DNA of 64,000 bases, taken from NCBI RefSeq assembly GCF_005280735.1, contig NZ_CP040078.1, positions 2,108,001-2,172,000 on the forward strand, in the 5' to 3' direction. Below the pieces are notes generated by a model that saw nothing but the letters and a program-made list of their open reading frames with translations, was not told the DNA's origin and ran no database searches. The stretch is from Trinickia violacea (GTDB lineage Bacteria > Pseudomonadota > Gammaproteobacteria > Burkholderiales > Burkholderiaceae). The position numbers and the translations under genes are program-made. Below, in pieces: positions 8,253 to 16,087 of the stretch (position 1 is the first letter of the stretch; each line of letters begins with the position of its first letter).

Positions 8253-9605
8253 ATGGAACTTGCGATTCTCACCCTCAGTTTTCTTGTCCTTCTCGTCCTC
8301 GGGGTTCCGGTTTCGTTCGCGCTCGGGTTGTCGTGCGTGCTGACCTACCTGCACGAAGGGCTGCCGCTCGCGACCGCCATGCAGTCGATGGTGTCGGGCA
8401 TCAACGCATTTTCGTTTCTGGCGGTACCATTCTTCATCTTTTCGGGCGAGCTGATGCTGCACGGCGGGATCGCCGACCGCATCCTGCGTTTCGCGCAGGC
8501 GACCGTCGGTCATTTCCGCGGCGGGCTTGGCATGGCGAACGTCGTCGCTTGCACGCTGTTCGGCGGCGTCTCCGGCTCGCCGACCGCCGATACGTCGGCG
8601 ATGGGCGGCGTGGTCATTCCGCTCATGAAACGCGAAGGGTATAGCGCGGCCTATGCGGTCAACGTCACGACGCACGCGTCGCTGGCGGGCGCGCTGATGC
8701 CGACCTCCACCAACATGATCATCTACGCGCTCGCCGCGCAGGGCATCACGGGGATCGTGGCGGGGCAGTCGGTGAGCGGCGTGTCGATCGGCGACCTGCT
8801 GTTCTCCGGGCTCGTTCCGGTGCTGTGGGTGATGGGCTTCGTGCTGCTCGCGGCCTACTGGCAAGCGGTGCGATACCGCTTCCCGCGCCGTCCCGACGGT
8901 TCGTCCGAGCTGCCGAACTTTCCGGGCTGGTTCACGGTGGGCAAGACGTTCGTGGGCGCGCTGCCGGGGCTGATGGTCATCCTCATCATCTTGACTTGCG
9001 TCGCGAAGGGGATCGCGACCGCGACTGAGGCGGCGGCCATCGCGGTGGCGTATTCGCTCGTGTTGACGTTCGTCGTGTATCGCACGATGACGGCGAAGAA
9101 GCTCGGCGTTGCGCTGGCCCGCGCCACGCGCACGACCGGCGTGGTGCTGCTCTTGATCGGCGTGTCGAACATGCTGCGTTTCCAGATGGCCTACCTGGAA
9201 ATTCCCGATGCGATCGAACATCTGCTCGAACACGCGACCACCGTCCCTTGGCTGATGCTGCTCTACATCAACGTCATCCAGGTGTTCCTTGGCACGTTCG
9301 TCGACATGGCGGCGCACATCCTGATCACGACGCCGCTGTTCCTGCCGATGGCGATGCACAACGGCGTGGGCCCGGTGCAATTCGGCATCATGATCCTGCT
9401 GAACTGCTCGCTGGGGCTGGTCCATCCGCCGATCGGATCGGTGCAGTTCATCGGCTGCGCGATCGGCGAGGTGTCGATCGGGGAGACCACGAAAATCGCC
9501 TGGCCGTATTACCTCGCTATTTTTAGCGCGATCAATATCGTCACTTACTTCCCGTCGTTTTCGACGTGGCTGCCGAGCCTGATCAACGGCCATCCGGTCT
9601 TTTAA
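8253..9605 (+). CDS. dctM: TRAP transporter large permease, DctM family
   Basis: A 450-residue multispanning protein of the DctM/UhpC-like Ion Transporter superfamily. Motifs include FGGVSGSPTADTSAMGG, the Na+/substrate hairpin, and SLAGALMPTSTNMIIYA. It forms the transport channel with DctQ. The second half contains LVHPPIGSVQFIGC, also typical of the family. Its TAA stop overlaps the stop codon of the convergent mrcA gene, leaving no room for a terminator between them. Confidence 0.93.
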   Translation: MELAILTLSFLVLLVLGVPVSFALGLSCVLTYLHEGLPLATAMQSMVSGINAFSFLAVPFFIFSGELMLHGGIADRILRFAQATVGHFRGGLGMANVVACTLFGGVSGSPTADTSAMGGVVIPLMKREGYSAAYAVNVTTHASLAGALMPTSTNMIIYALAAQGITGIVAGQSVSGVSIGDLLFSGLVPVLWVMGFVLLAAYWQAVRYRFPRRPDGSSELPNFPGWFTVGKTFVGALPGLMVILIILTCVAKGIATATEAAAIAVAYSLVLTFVVYRTMTAKKLGVALARATRTTGVVLLLIGVSNMLRFQMAYLEIPDAIEHLLEHATTVPWLMLLYINVIQVFLGTFVDMAAHILITTPLFLPMAMHNGVGPVQFGIMILLNCSLGLVHPPIGSVQFIGCAIGEVSIGETTKIAWPYYLAIFSAINIVTYFPSFSTWLPSLINGHPVF

Positions 9606-12139
9606 TCGGGTGTCGGCGTGGGCGTCGATCCCGGCTCTTCAACGGGGAGCGCGCCGGAAGCCTGAGCGGCAGCGCTGGCCGTCTCGGACGGAGACGGAAG
9701 AATCGGCGGCAGCGCGGCGGGCTCAGGCGAAGCCGCGACGACTGAAGCCGCGACACCCGAAGCCGCAACACCCGAAGCCGGAACCGAGGCAGGCGCGGCG
9801 GTTTCGGCTACGACGGGCGCCGGATTCGTCCGCGGAGGCGAGCGCCGGACGGGCGGCGCTACCGGCTTCGGCTTCGAGCCGAACAAGGTGTCGATCCAGG
9901 CACGCAGCTTGTCGCGGAACTGCTCGAATGCGCTCGGCTGTGGCTCGGTCATGAACTTCGCGCGCGGGTCGACGATCCGTGCGCGCAGCGCCCGCTGGAA
10001 GAAATCGCCGACGATCGGCAACGCGCTGTGCGCGCCTTGCCCCCAGTAGTCGCTGCCGAGCGTCACGCGGCCGTCGTCGAAGCCGACCCAGGCGCCGGCG
10101 ACCAGTTGCGGGTCCATCAGGATGAACCACCCGTCCGCATTGTCTTGCGTCGTGCCGGTCTTGCCCGCGACGTCCGCTCGGATGCCGAACCGCGTGCGGA
10201 TGGCCGAGCCGGTGCCGCGATCGACGACGCCTCGCATGACGTCGATGAGCGTTTGCGTCGCGGCAACCGGCAGCGCCCGTTCCGGCGATGGAGGCTCGAA
10301 CTCGGCCAGCACGTTGCCGTTGTGATCCTCGATACGGGTGACCATGCGCGGCTCGAGATAGGCGCCGTCGTTCGCGATGGTGGCGTACCCCGAGACCATT
10401 TCCTTGAGCGTGACCGGGCTCGTGCCCAGCGCAAGCGACGGCACCGGGTTGAGCTCGCTGTCGCGCACCCCCATGGCGCGCGCGACGCGGACGACCTTGG
10501 ACGGCCCGACGCTTTCCATCAATTGCGCCGTGATGCGGTTGCGCGAGAACGCGAGCGCATCGCGCAGCGTCATCGGGCGGCCGCTTGGCGGCACGTCGTC
10601 GTTCGGACGCCAGATTTCGCCTCCCGTCAGCGTGATCGCCACCGGTTGATCGATGAAGGTGTCGTCCGGTTTGGCGCCGGCCGCGAAGGCGGCGCCGTAG
10701 ACGAACGGCTTGAAGGTCGACCCGGGTTGCCGGCGCGCCTGCTGCACGTGATCGTAGGGCTCGTCGCCGAAGTCGCGGCTGCCGACCCACGCCTTGATTT
10801 GTCCGTTGCGCGGATCGATCGCGATGAAGCCTGCTTGCACGTCGTTCTTGTCCTTGCACAGCTTGCGCATGAAGCCGCTGTCGGCGCTCAAGTGCTTCAG
10901 GGCGTCTTCGTCGCTTTGTCCCGCGTCTTTGGCCGCGCGATATTCGGGCGATTCGCGCATGAACGTCTTGAACAGATCGTTGCCCGGCGCACAGCCGGTA
11001 CGGGCATTCCACGCGCCGTTGGCGATCGATTGCAGCTGGTTGCCTTGCCAGCTGACGGCCTGCGTCGCCATCGCCTGCAGGCGCGAGTCGATCGTGGTGC
11101 GGACCACGAGACCGTCGGAGTAGATGTTGTAGTCGTTGCGGTCGGCCCACGCGATCAGCCACTTGCGCAGTTGCTGCGCGAAGTGCGGCGCAGGGCCCGG
11201 CGGCTCGATCTGCCGTTCGAAATCGAGGCGCAGCGGCTTCTTCTGCAGCGAGGCATACGCGGCGGGCGTGAGCTTGCCGTACTTGACCATTTGCGCGAGC
11301 ACGGTATTGCGCCGCTGCAACGCGCGCTCGGGGTTCAGCACCGGGTTGTAATAGCTGTTGCCCTTGAGCATGCCGGTGAGGGTTGCGCTCTCGAGGATGT
11401 CGAGCTGGTCGGCCGATTTGCCGAAATAGGTGCGCGCGGCCATCTCGACGCCATACGCGTTGTAGAGAAACGGCACCGTGTTCAGGTACGTTTCGAGAAT
11501 CTGCTGCTTGCTGTACACCGCTTCGATCTTGAACGCGGTGATCGCTTCCTTGAGCTTGCGGGTCAGGGTAGGGGCGCGGCCGATCTCGTCGGGATAGAGA
11601 TTGCGGGCCAGTTGCTGCGTGATGGTCGAGCCGCCCTGGCGGTCGCCCGAGAACGTGTGCAGCGCCGCCGACGCCGTGCGGCGAAAGTCGATGCCGTGGT
11701 GCTCGTAGAAGCGGTGATCCTCGGTCGAGATCAGCGCATCCACCATATGCGGCGAGATGTCCGCGAGCGTCACCCAGTCGCGGTTGCTCGGCTTGAATTC
11801 GCCGAGTAGCTTGCCGTCGGCCGACATGATTTGCGCGGGCTCATCGACGCGCGCCTTGCGGATGTCCCCGATGCTCGGCGTGAACGGAATCAAGAGCAGC
11901 ACGTAAAGGACGAAGGCTGCGGGCACGGCGGCGATGGCGAGCATCACGCCGCGTCGCGTGGGGTGGCGCAGGTGGAACAGCGCGGCGGCCAGCGCACGCA
12001 ACAGCCACGCGCAGCCGGAGGCGGCGAGCGGCTTCAGCCGTGCCGATCCGCTCGCGATAGCGGTTGCGATAATGGGCTTGATGCGGGCGAGCCACGTCGA
12101 CAAATGGCTACGGACAAGTGAAACGAATCGGCGGCTCAC
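9602..12139 (-). CDS. mrcA: Penicillin-binding protein 1A, bifunctional glycosyltransferase/transpeptidase
   Basis: An 845-residue class A PBP that polymerises and cross-links peptidoglycan. A long basic N-terminus is followed by one membrane anchor at about 65-84. The GT51 domain has catalytic E140 in STEDHRFYEHHG and QGGSTITQQLARN. The transpeptidase has SxxK Ser474 in QPGSTFKPF, an SRN motif, and KTGTT near 660. The C-terminal tail is low-complexity Ala/Pro/Ser with a short repeated GVAAS unit, probably disordered. The GTG at 12139 is used because no other Met occurs before the membrane anchor; the ribosome site is weak, so the exact start is uncertain. Confidence 0.93.
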   Translation of the reverse strand: MSRRFVSLVRSHLSTWLARIKPIIATAIASGSARLKPLAASGCAWLLRALAAALFHLRHPTRRGVMLAIAAVPAAFVLYVLLLIPFTPSIGDIRKARVDEPAQIMSADGKLLGEFKPSNRDWVTLADISPHMVDALISTEDHRFYEHHGIDFRRTASAALHTFSGDRQGGSTITQQLARNLYPDEIGRAPTLTRKLKEAITAFKIEAVYSKQQILETYLNTVPFLYNAYGVEMAARTYFGKSADQLDILESATLTGMLKGNSYYNPVLNPERALQRRNTVLAQMVKYGKLTPAAYASLQKKPLRLDFERQIEPPGPAPHFAQQLRKWLIAWADRNDYNIYSDGLVVRTTIDSRLQAMATQAVSWQGNQLQSIANGAWNARTGCAPGNDLFKTFMRESPEYRAAKDAGQSDEDALKHLSADSGFMRKLCKDKNDVQAGFIAIDPRNGQIKAWVGSRDFGDEPYDHVQQARRQPGSTFKPFVYGAAFAAGAKPDDTFIDQPVAITLTGGEIWRPNDDVPPSGRPMTLRDALAFSRNRITAQLMESVGPSKVVRVARAMGVRDSELNPVPSLALGTSPVTLKEMVSGYATIANDGAYLEPRMVTRIEDHNGNVLAEFEPPSPERALPVAATQTLIDVMRGVVDRGTGSAIRTRFGIRADVAGKTGTTQDNADGWFILMDPQLVAGAWVGFDDGRVTLGSDYWGQGAHSALPIVGDFFQRALRARIVDPRAKFMTEPQPSAFEQFRDKLRAWIDTLFGSKPKPVAPPVRRSPPRTNPAPVVAETAAPASVPASGVAASGVAASVVAASPEPAALPPILPSPSETASAAAQASGALPVEEPGSTPTPTPD

Positions 12140-12216
12140 GCGGGCACGGGGTCGGCTGGGAAAGCGTGCATCGTACCAAAACGCGGGGCGTGAGCCGCCG
12201 GTGATTCAGATCGATT

Positions 12217-12375
12217 TCACTTCCCCGCCTTTTCGACTTCGGCGGCGGTCTCTTCGAGGTTCTCGCGGTTGCGCGCGACGAGCACGATCGAATCGAAATC
12301 GCGCGCGAGCCGGATGGCGGTCGAGCGGCCGATGCCTTGGCTCGCGCCCGTCACGATGGCGACTTTGGTGGACAC
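12217..12375 (-). pseudogene. Truncated short-chain dehydrogenase (N-terminal fragment)
   Basis: A 52-codon frame with the exact start of a classical SDR: MSTKVAIVTGASQGIG (the Rossmann TGxxxGxG nucleotide loop), then LARDFDSIVLVARN and a helix ending EVEKAGK, followed by TGA. The SDR catalytic Tyr-Lys half is missing, and the following DNA is the upstream region of mrcA. It has a good ribosome site (AGGAGACGCAAC before GTG) and sits 46 bp after the MDR oxidoreductase gene on the same strand. It therefore looks like the last gene of that operon after a 3' deletion. A stable 52-residue product is possible but could not be an enzyme. Confidence 0.65.
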
Positions 12376-12421
12376 GTTGCGTCTCCTAGTTGCGTCACTA
12401 ATTACTTCACTAAGTACGGCG

Positions 12422-13393
12422 TCAATGCACCACGACCATCTTGCCGACAGCCTCGTTCGCCTCCATCACACGATGGGCTTCGTGGATTTCATCGAAGCCG
12501 AACACGCGGGACGGCTTGGCGTCGAGCCGGCCGGCAGCGACGTCGTCGGCGATCTTCTGCAGCGGCATATCCGAGAGCGGAAAACCGGGCGTGCCGAACA
12601 CGAAGCTGGCGAAGAACGTCAGTTGCACCCCGCTCGGCATTTGCGCCAGCGGGTTGAAATCGGCAATCGGCGCGAGGCCGCCGAGCCAGCCCGCGAGACA
12701 CGCGCGGCCGCCGCGCCGCAACATGTCGAGCGAATCGAGGATCGTGCTGTTGCCGACGAGGTCGAGCACCGCATCGATCTGCTTCGCCTCGGCGATGCGC
12801 TTCGACAGGTCCGGCCCTTCGAGCTCGACGCGCGACGCGCCCATCGCCTTGAGCTTCGCAAAGCGCGCTGAATTGCGCGTCGTTGCGATCACCTTGGCGC
12901 CGGCATTCACGGCGAGCTTCACGGCGGCCTGTCCCAACGACGATGTCGCGCCGCGAATGACCACGGTTTGCCCCGCTTCGATCTCGAGATTGCGGAACAA
13001 GCACGTCCATGCCGTCGCATAGGTTTCCGGAATCGCCGCAAGCTCCGCCCACGGCAAATCGGACTCGATCAGCGCCACGTTTTCGACGCGCGCCCGCGTG
13101 TATTGCGCGTAGCTGCCGTTGATGGTCCGCCCGAGCCCGCCCATCAACGTCGCCACTTTCGCGCCGACCGGAAACTCGCCGCCGGGGCACGATTTCACGA
13201 TGCCGACGCATTCGATGCCGCTCACGCGGGCCGCTTCGGCCCACTCGCCGCGCCGCATGTGCATCTCGGCATGGTTCAGGCCGAACGCCTTGATTTCGAT
13301 GACCACATGGCCTTCCAGAGGCTCGGGTTCCGGCAGCTCCGTATAGACGAGGCTATCGATACCGCCGAACTTGTCGAGCACGATTGCACGCAT
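12422..13393 (-). CDS. MDR-family zinc-independent oxidoreductase (quinone-reductase like)
   Basis: A 323-residue medium-chain dehydrogenase/reductase. The N-terminal GroES-like domain starts MRAIVLDKFGG; the NADPH-binding segment is VVIRGATSSLGQAAVKLA. The usual catalytic and structural zinc cysteines are absent, which places it with quinone reductases and enoyl reductases. The ATG at 13393 follows CAGGAGAG; an upstream in-frame start at 13420 lacks a site. It is the third gene of the minus-strand operon that starts at 15106, between a hydrolase and the truncated SDR. The substrate is unknown. Confidence 0.8.
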   Translation of the reverse strand: MRAIVLDKFGGIDSLVYTELPEPEPLEGHVVIEIKAFGLNHAEMHMRRGEWAEAARVSGIECVGIVKSCPGGEFPVGAKVATLMGGLGRTINGSYAQYTRARVENVALIESDLPWAELAAIPETYATAWTCLFRNLEIEAGQTVVIRGATSSLGQAAVKLAVNAGAKVIATTRNSARFAKLKAMGASRVELEGPDLSKRIAEAKQIDAVLDLVGNSTILDSLDMLRRGGRACLAGWLGGLAPIADFNPLAQMPSGVQLTFFASFVFGTPGFPLSDMPLQKIADDVAAGRLDAKPSRVFGFDEIHEAHRVMEANEAVGKMVVVH

Positions 13394-13450
13394 GACCACT
13401 CTCCTGCTAGTTGATGACACTGCTGATGATGCGGACCGCCGACACCCGGG

Positions 13451-14305
13451 TCAGCGGACGAGGAACTCCGAAATGGCCGCGGCGATTTCGGCCGCGTGTG
13501 TTTCCAGCGCGAAATGGCCGGTATCGAAGAAGCGCACGACGGCGTCCGGCATGTCGCGCTTGAATGCCTCCGCCCCCGGGGGCAGAAAGAACGGATCGTT
13601 CTTGCCCCAGACGGCCAGGAACGGCGGCCGGTGCGTGCGGAAATAGTCCTGAAACGCGGGGTACAGCGCGACGTTGCTTCGATAGTCGCGGAACAGGTCG
13701 AGCTGAACTTCGTCCGCGCCTGGGCGGTTCAGATAGAACGCGTCGAGCGAATAGCCGTCCGGCGACACGGACGCCGCATCGGGTACGCCATGCGTGTATT
13801 GCCAGACGGTCGCCTCGTGCGTGAGCAGCGTGCGAAGCGCTTCACGATTGGCCGGGGTGGCGTCCTTCCAATACGCGCGGATCGGATTCCAGCCGTCGCT
13901 CAGTCCCTCTTCGTAGGCATTGCCGTTCTGCGAAATGATCGCGGCGATCCGTTCGGGATGCTTGAGCGCAAGGCGGAAACCGGTCGGTGCGCCGTAGTCG
14001 AACACGTACACCGCGAAGCGATCGAATCCGATCACTTCCGTGAAGCGGTCGATCACGTTGGCGAGGTTGTCGAACGTGTACGTAAACGTGTCCCGGCTCG
14101 GCATGTCGGACTGACCGAAGCCGGGCAGATCGGGCGCGACGATATGAAAACGATCGGCGAGCTTCGGGATCAGGTCGCGGAACATGTGGCTCGAGCTCGG
14201 AAAACCGTGCAGGAGCAGCAGCTTGGGCGAGCCGGAGCGGCCCGCTTCGCGATAGAACACTTTGAAACCGTCGACGTCGGCGTGGCGATAGGTAGTGGCA
14301 GTCAT
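13451..14305 (-). CDS. Alpha/beta hydrolase, epoxide hydrolase/dehalogenase-like
   Basis: A 284-residue cytosolic alpha/beta-fold hydrolase. The oxyanion segment is LLHGFPSSSHMFRD, followed by DLPGFGQSD. The nucleophile elbow VFDYGAP places Asp103, not Ser, at the active site, and the catalytic His is H264 in DTGHFALETH. An Asp nucleophile is characteristic of epoxide hydrolases and haloalkane dehalogenases. The start at 14305 is set by a GGAGGGAAGCC ribosome site. It is the second gene in the CGNR-adjacent operon. Confidence 0.82.
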   Translation of the reverse strand: MTATTYRHADVDGFKVFYREAGRSGSPKLLLLHGFPSSSHMFRDLIPKLADRFHIVAPDLPGFGQSDMPSRDTFTYTFDNLANVIDRFTEVIGFDRFAVYVFDYGAPTGFRLALKHPERIAAIISQNGNAYEEGLSDGWNPIRAYWKDATPANREALRTLLTHEATVWQYTHGVPDAASVSPDGYSLDAFYLNRPGADEVQLDLFRDYRSNVALYPAFQDYFRTHRPPFLAVWGKNDPFFLPPGAEAFKRDMPDAVVRFFDTGHFALETHAAEIAAAISEFLVR

Positions 14306-14410
14306 GGCTTCCCTCCAGAGAGAAAACGGGTCAGGCAGGAGATCAATGCGGCACGCGATGTTCGGCATCGCGGCCCGCGTGTCGGTCGCAGCGAGGCGCG
14401 GCCCAAAAAA

Positions 14411-15106
14411 TCAGCGAGAAGAAATCGACCGGTCCGCTTCGACGATGATTTCGGTGACGGCGTCGGGAGCCGTGACCATCGGCGTGTGATCGGCTTGGTA
14501 TGAGCGCACCTGCGCATGCATCCGCTGCGCCGTGAAGTGCTGGGTGGCGGGGGCGATCAGGCGGTCGCGCTCGGCGATCAGGAACCAGCTGGGGCGATCC
14601 CTCCACAGCGGACGCCCAACCGCTTCGCCGATGCACGCCGCCGCAATGGGGCGCTGGACAGCGGCCAGCACCGCCCACTCTTCTGGTGTCGCATCTTGAG
14701 CAAACGCGCTCGCGAACGCGTCGTGCGGCAGCCATATCCGTCCGTGGCGATCCGGCGCGAGCTGCGGCGCTTGTGCGTGCGCTTCGCCGCGATGGAACAC
14801 GTCGGCCACCGTTTCTCCCTCGTCAGGCGCGAGCGCGGCGACATAGACCAGCGCCTCGACATTGGCTGCGCGTGTCGCTCCGATCACGGCGCCCGCATAC
14901 GCGTGGCCGGCGACCACCACGGGGCCGTCAATCCGTTCGAGCGTTCGATCGAGCGCGGCGACGTCGTCGCTCAACGACGTGAGCGGCAGCGGAGCCGCGA
15001 CCGCACGGATGCCCTGTTCGTTCAGACGATTGATCACCTTGCTCCAGCTCGATCCGTCCGCCCATGCGCCGTGCACCAGCACCACGCTCACGTTGCCCAA
15101 AGCCAT
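14411..15106 (-). CDS. Alpha/beta-fold protein lacking the nucleophile serine
   Basis: A 231-residue alpha/beta-hydrolase-fold protein of the small esterase type related to plant methyl-esterases and hydroxynitrile lyases (VVLVHGAWADGSSW at the start). The elbow that is normally GHSxGG reads GHAYAGAV, so Ala69 replaces the catalytic Ser. The likely His207 in QADHTPMV remains. It may be a non-hydrolytic lyase, a binding protein or an inactive homologue. It is the first gene of the minus-strand operon and is divergent from the CGNR regulator. Confidence 0.75.
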   Translation of the reverse strand: MALGNVSVVLVHGAWADGSSWSKVINRLNEQGIRAVAAPLPLTSLSDDVAALDRTLERIDGPVVVAGHAYAGAVIGATRAANVEALVYVAALAPDEGETVADVFHRGEAHAQAPQLAPDRHGRIWLPHDAFASAFAQDATPEEWAVLAAVQRPIAAACIGEAVGRPLWRDRPSWFLIAERDRLIAPATQHFTAQRMHAQVRSYQADHTPMVTAPDAVTEIIVEADRSISSR

Positions 15107-15167
15107 GTCGCGCTCCTTTACAGAAAGTGGATGTTGCGTGTGACGCGCCGTTGTTATCCCGGCGTCT

Positions 15168-15216
15168 AGTAACCTGTTTGATGATTTTATAAAGGTTACT
15201 TGTGCGTAGAGTAACT
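15168..15216. promoter_or_regulatory. Repeated AGTAACCT operator between divergent genes
   Basis: Three copies of one half-site lie between the hydrolase start (15106) and the regulator start (15278): AGTAACCT at 15168-15175, its exact inverse AGGTTACT at 15193-15200, and AGTAACTT at 15210-15217. A weaker GGTTAC follows near 15235. The first two form a perfect 8-bp inverted repeat with a 17-bp spacer in AT-rich DNA. This is a likely binding site for the divergently encoded CGNR protein, controlling both directions. Confidence 0.5.
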
Positions 15217-15277
15217 TGTCAAGTGCATTTTTAGTGGTTACGATTCTGTCATCGATATTTCACATTTGGCTGCACGA

Positions 15278-15910
15278 ATGGACTACCGTCAGATCCCCGC
15301 GATATTTGTGGCCGACGCCCTGGGCCTCGATTTCCTGAATTCAGTCGCGACGCCGGTCGATGAAGAAGTCGACTGGATCAGCGATGGAGAAGGCTTGCTC
15401 GCCTGGCTGGAGCAAGCCGGGATGGTGCCGGGCGAAGCGCTCGCGGCGATGCGCGCGCAATCCGAGCCGGCCGAGCTCGACGCTGTCGCCGAACAGGCGC
15501 GCGCGCTACGGGAATGGTTCAGAGGATTCGTGCGGGAGAGAAAAGGCCGGCCGCTGGCGGCGGGCGACGTCCGCGAGCTGGCGCCATTGAATCGGCTGCT
15601 CGAGCGGGACGAGCGATACGGAGAAATCGTCGCAGCCGACACGAACGCGGAATCGACTTTCGAATTCCGCTCGAATCGGCGCTGGAAGTCGCCGGAGTCA
15701 TTGTTGACGCCGATCGCAGAAGCGCTCGCGAGACTGGTGTGCGACGAGGACTTCACACACGTGAAGGCATGCGAAGGTCCGCGATGCACGTTGATGTTTG
15801 CCGATCACACCCGCGGCCACGCGCGCCGGTGGTGCAGCATGGCGATTTGCGGCAATCGCGCGAAGGCTGCCGCTCACCGCAAGCGTCTCAAGGAACGCGA
15901 GGCCAGCTGA
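15278..15910 (+). CDS. ABATE/CGNR zinc-finger transcriptional regulator
   Basis: A 210-residue protein. The N-terminal stress-sensor (ABATE-like) region starts IFVADALGLDFLNSVATP. The C-terminal CGNR zinc finger shows the CEGPRCTLMF cysteines, then RRWCSMAICGNRAKAAAHR, giving four Cys and the diagnostic CGNR tetrad. The family binds DNA and usually controls adjacent or divergent stress and catabolic genes. The hydrolase/oxidoreductase operon on the other strand and the repeated operator between them fit this. The ATG at 15278 is preferred over a TTG at 15266; no clear ribosome site was seen. Confidence 0.85.
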   Translation: MDYRQIPAIFVADALGLDFLNSVATPVDEEVDWISDGEGLLAWLEQAGMVPGEALAAMRAQSEPAELDAVAEQARALREWFRGFVRERKGRPLAAGDVRELAPLNRLLERDERYGEIVAADTNAESTFEFRSNRRWKSPESLLTPIAEALARLVCDEDFTHVKACEGPRCTLMFADHTRGHARRWCSMAICGNRAKAAAHRKRLKEREAS

Positions 15911-16004
15911 CTTGACGCGGGCCCGCGATCGCTTCAATCAATCAAGGCCGATATGTACGTCCGCAATCGGGCGGGCGAAGGCTTTGTCAGTCCTACGCTG
16001 TTTT

Positions 16005-16046
16005 CTGACTTATATCAAAATGTGACATAGAATCCCCAGCCAGAAT
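16005..16046 (+). promoter_or_regulatory. FNR-like site and promoter of the nar operon
   Basis: CTGAC-TTAT-ATCAA at 16005-16018 matches the FNR consensus TTGAT-N4-ATCAA at 8 of 10 positions. A CAGAAT hexamer at 16041-16046 would place the transcription start near 16053, putting the FNR site at about -41.5, the class II activating position. A second possible -10, TAGAAT at 16028, would not fit that spacing. Anaerobic activation is the expected control for narGHJI. Confidence 0.5.
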
Positions 16047-16087
16047 GGGTGCCATCTCAGAACCAAACCCATAGAGGCGTAACGCGT

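Noticed and set aside
9720..9790. Short repeated units that look array-like
   Set aside because: They are in-frame Ala/Ser-rich repeats of the PBP1A tail, with no constant spacers; not a CRISPR array.
10028..11809. Plus-strand open frame of 593 codons opposite mrcA
   Set aside because: It is antisense to the catalytic domains of PBP1A and has no recognisable motif.
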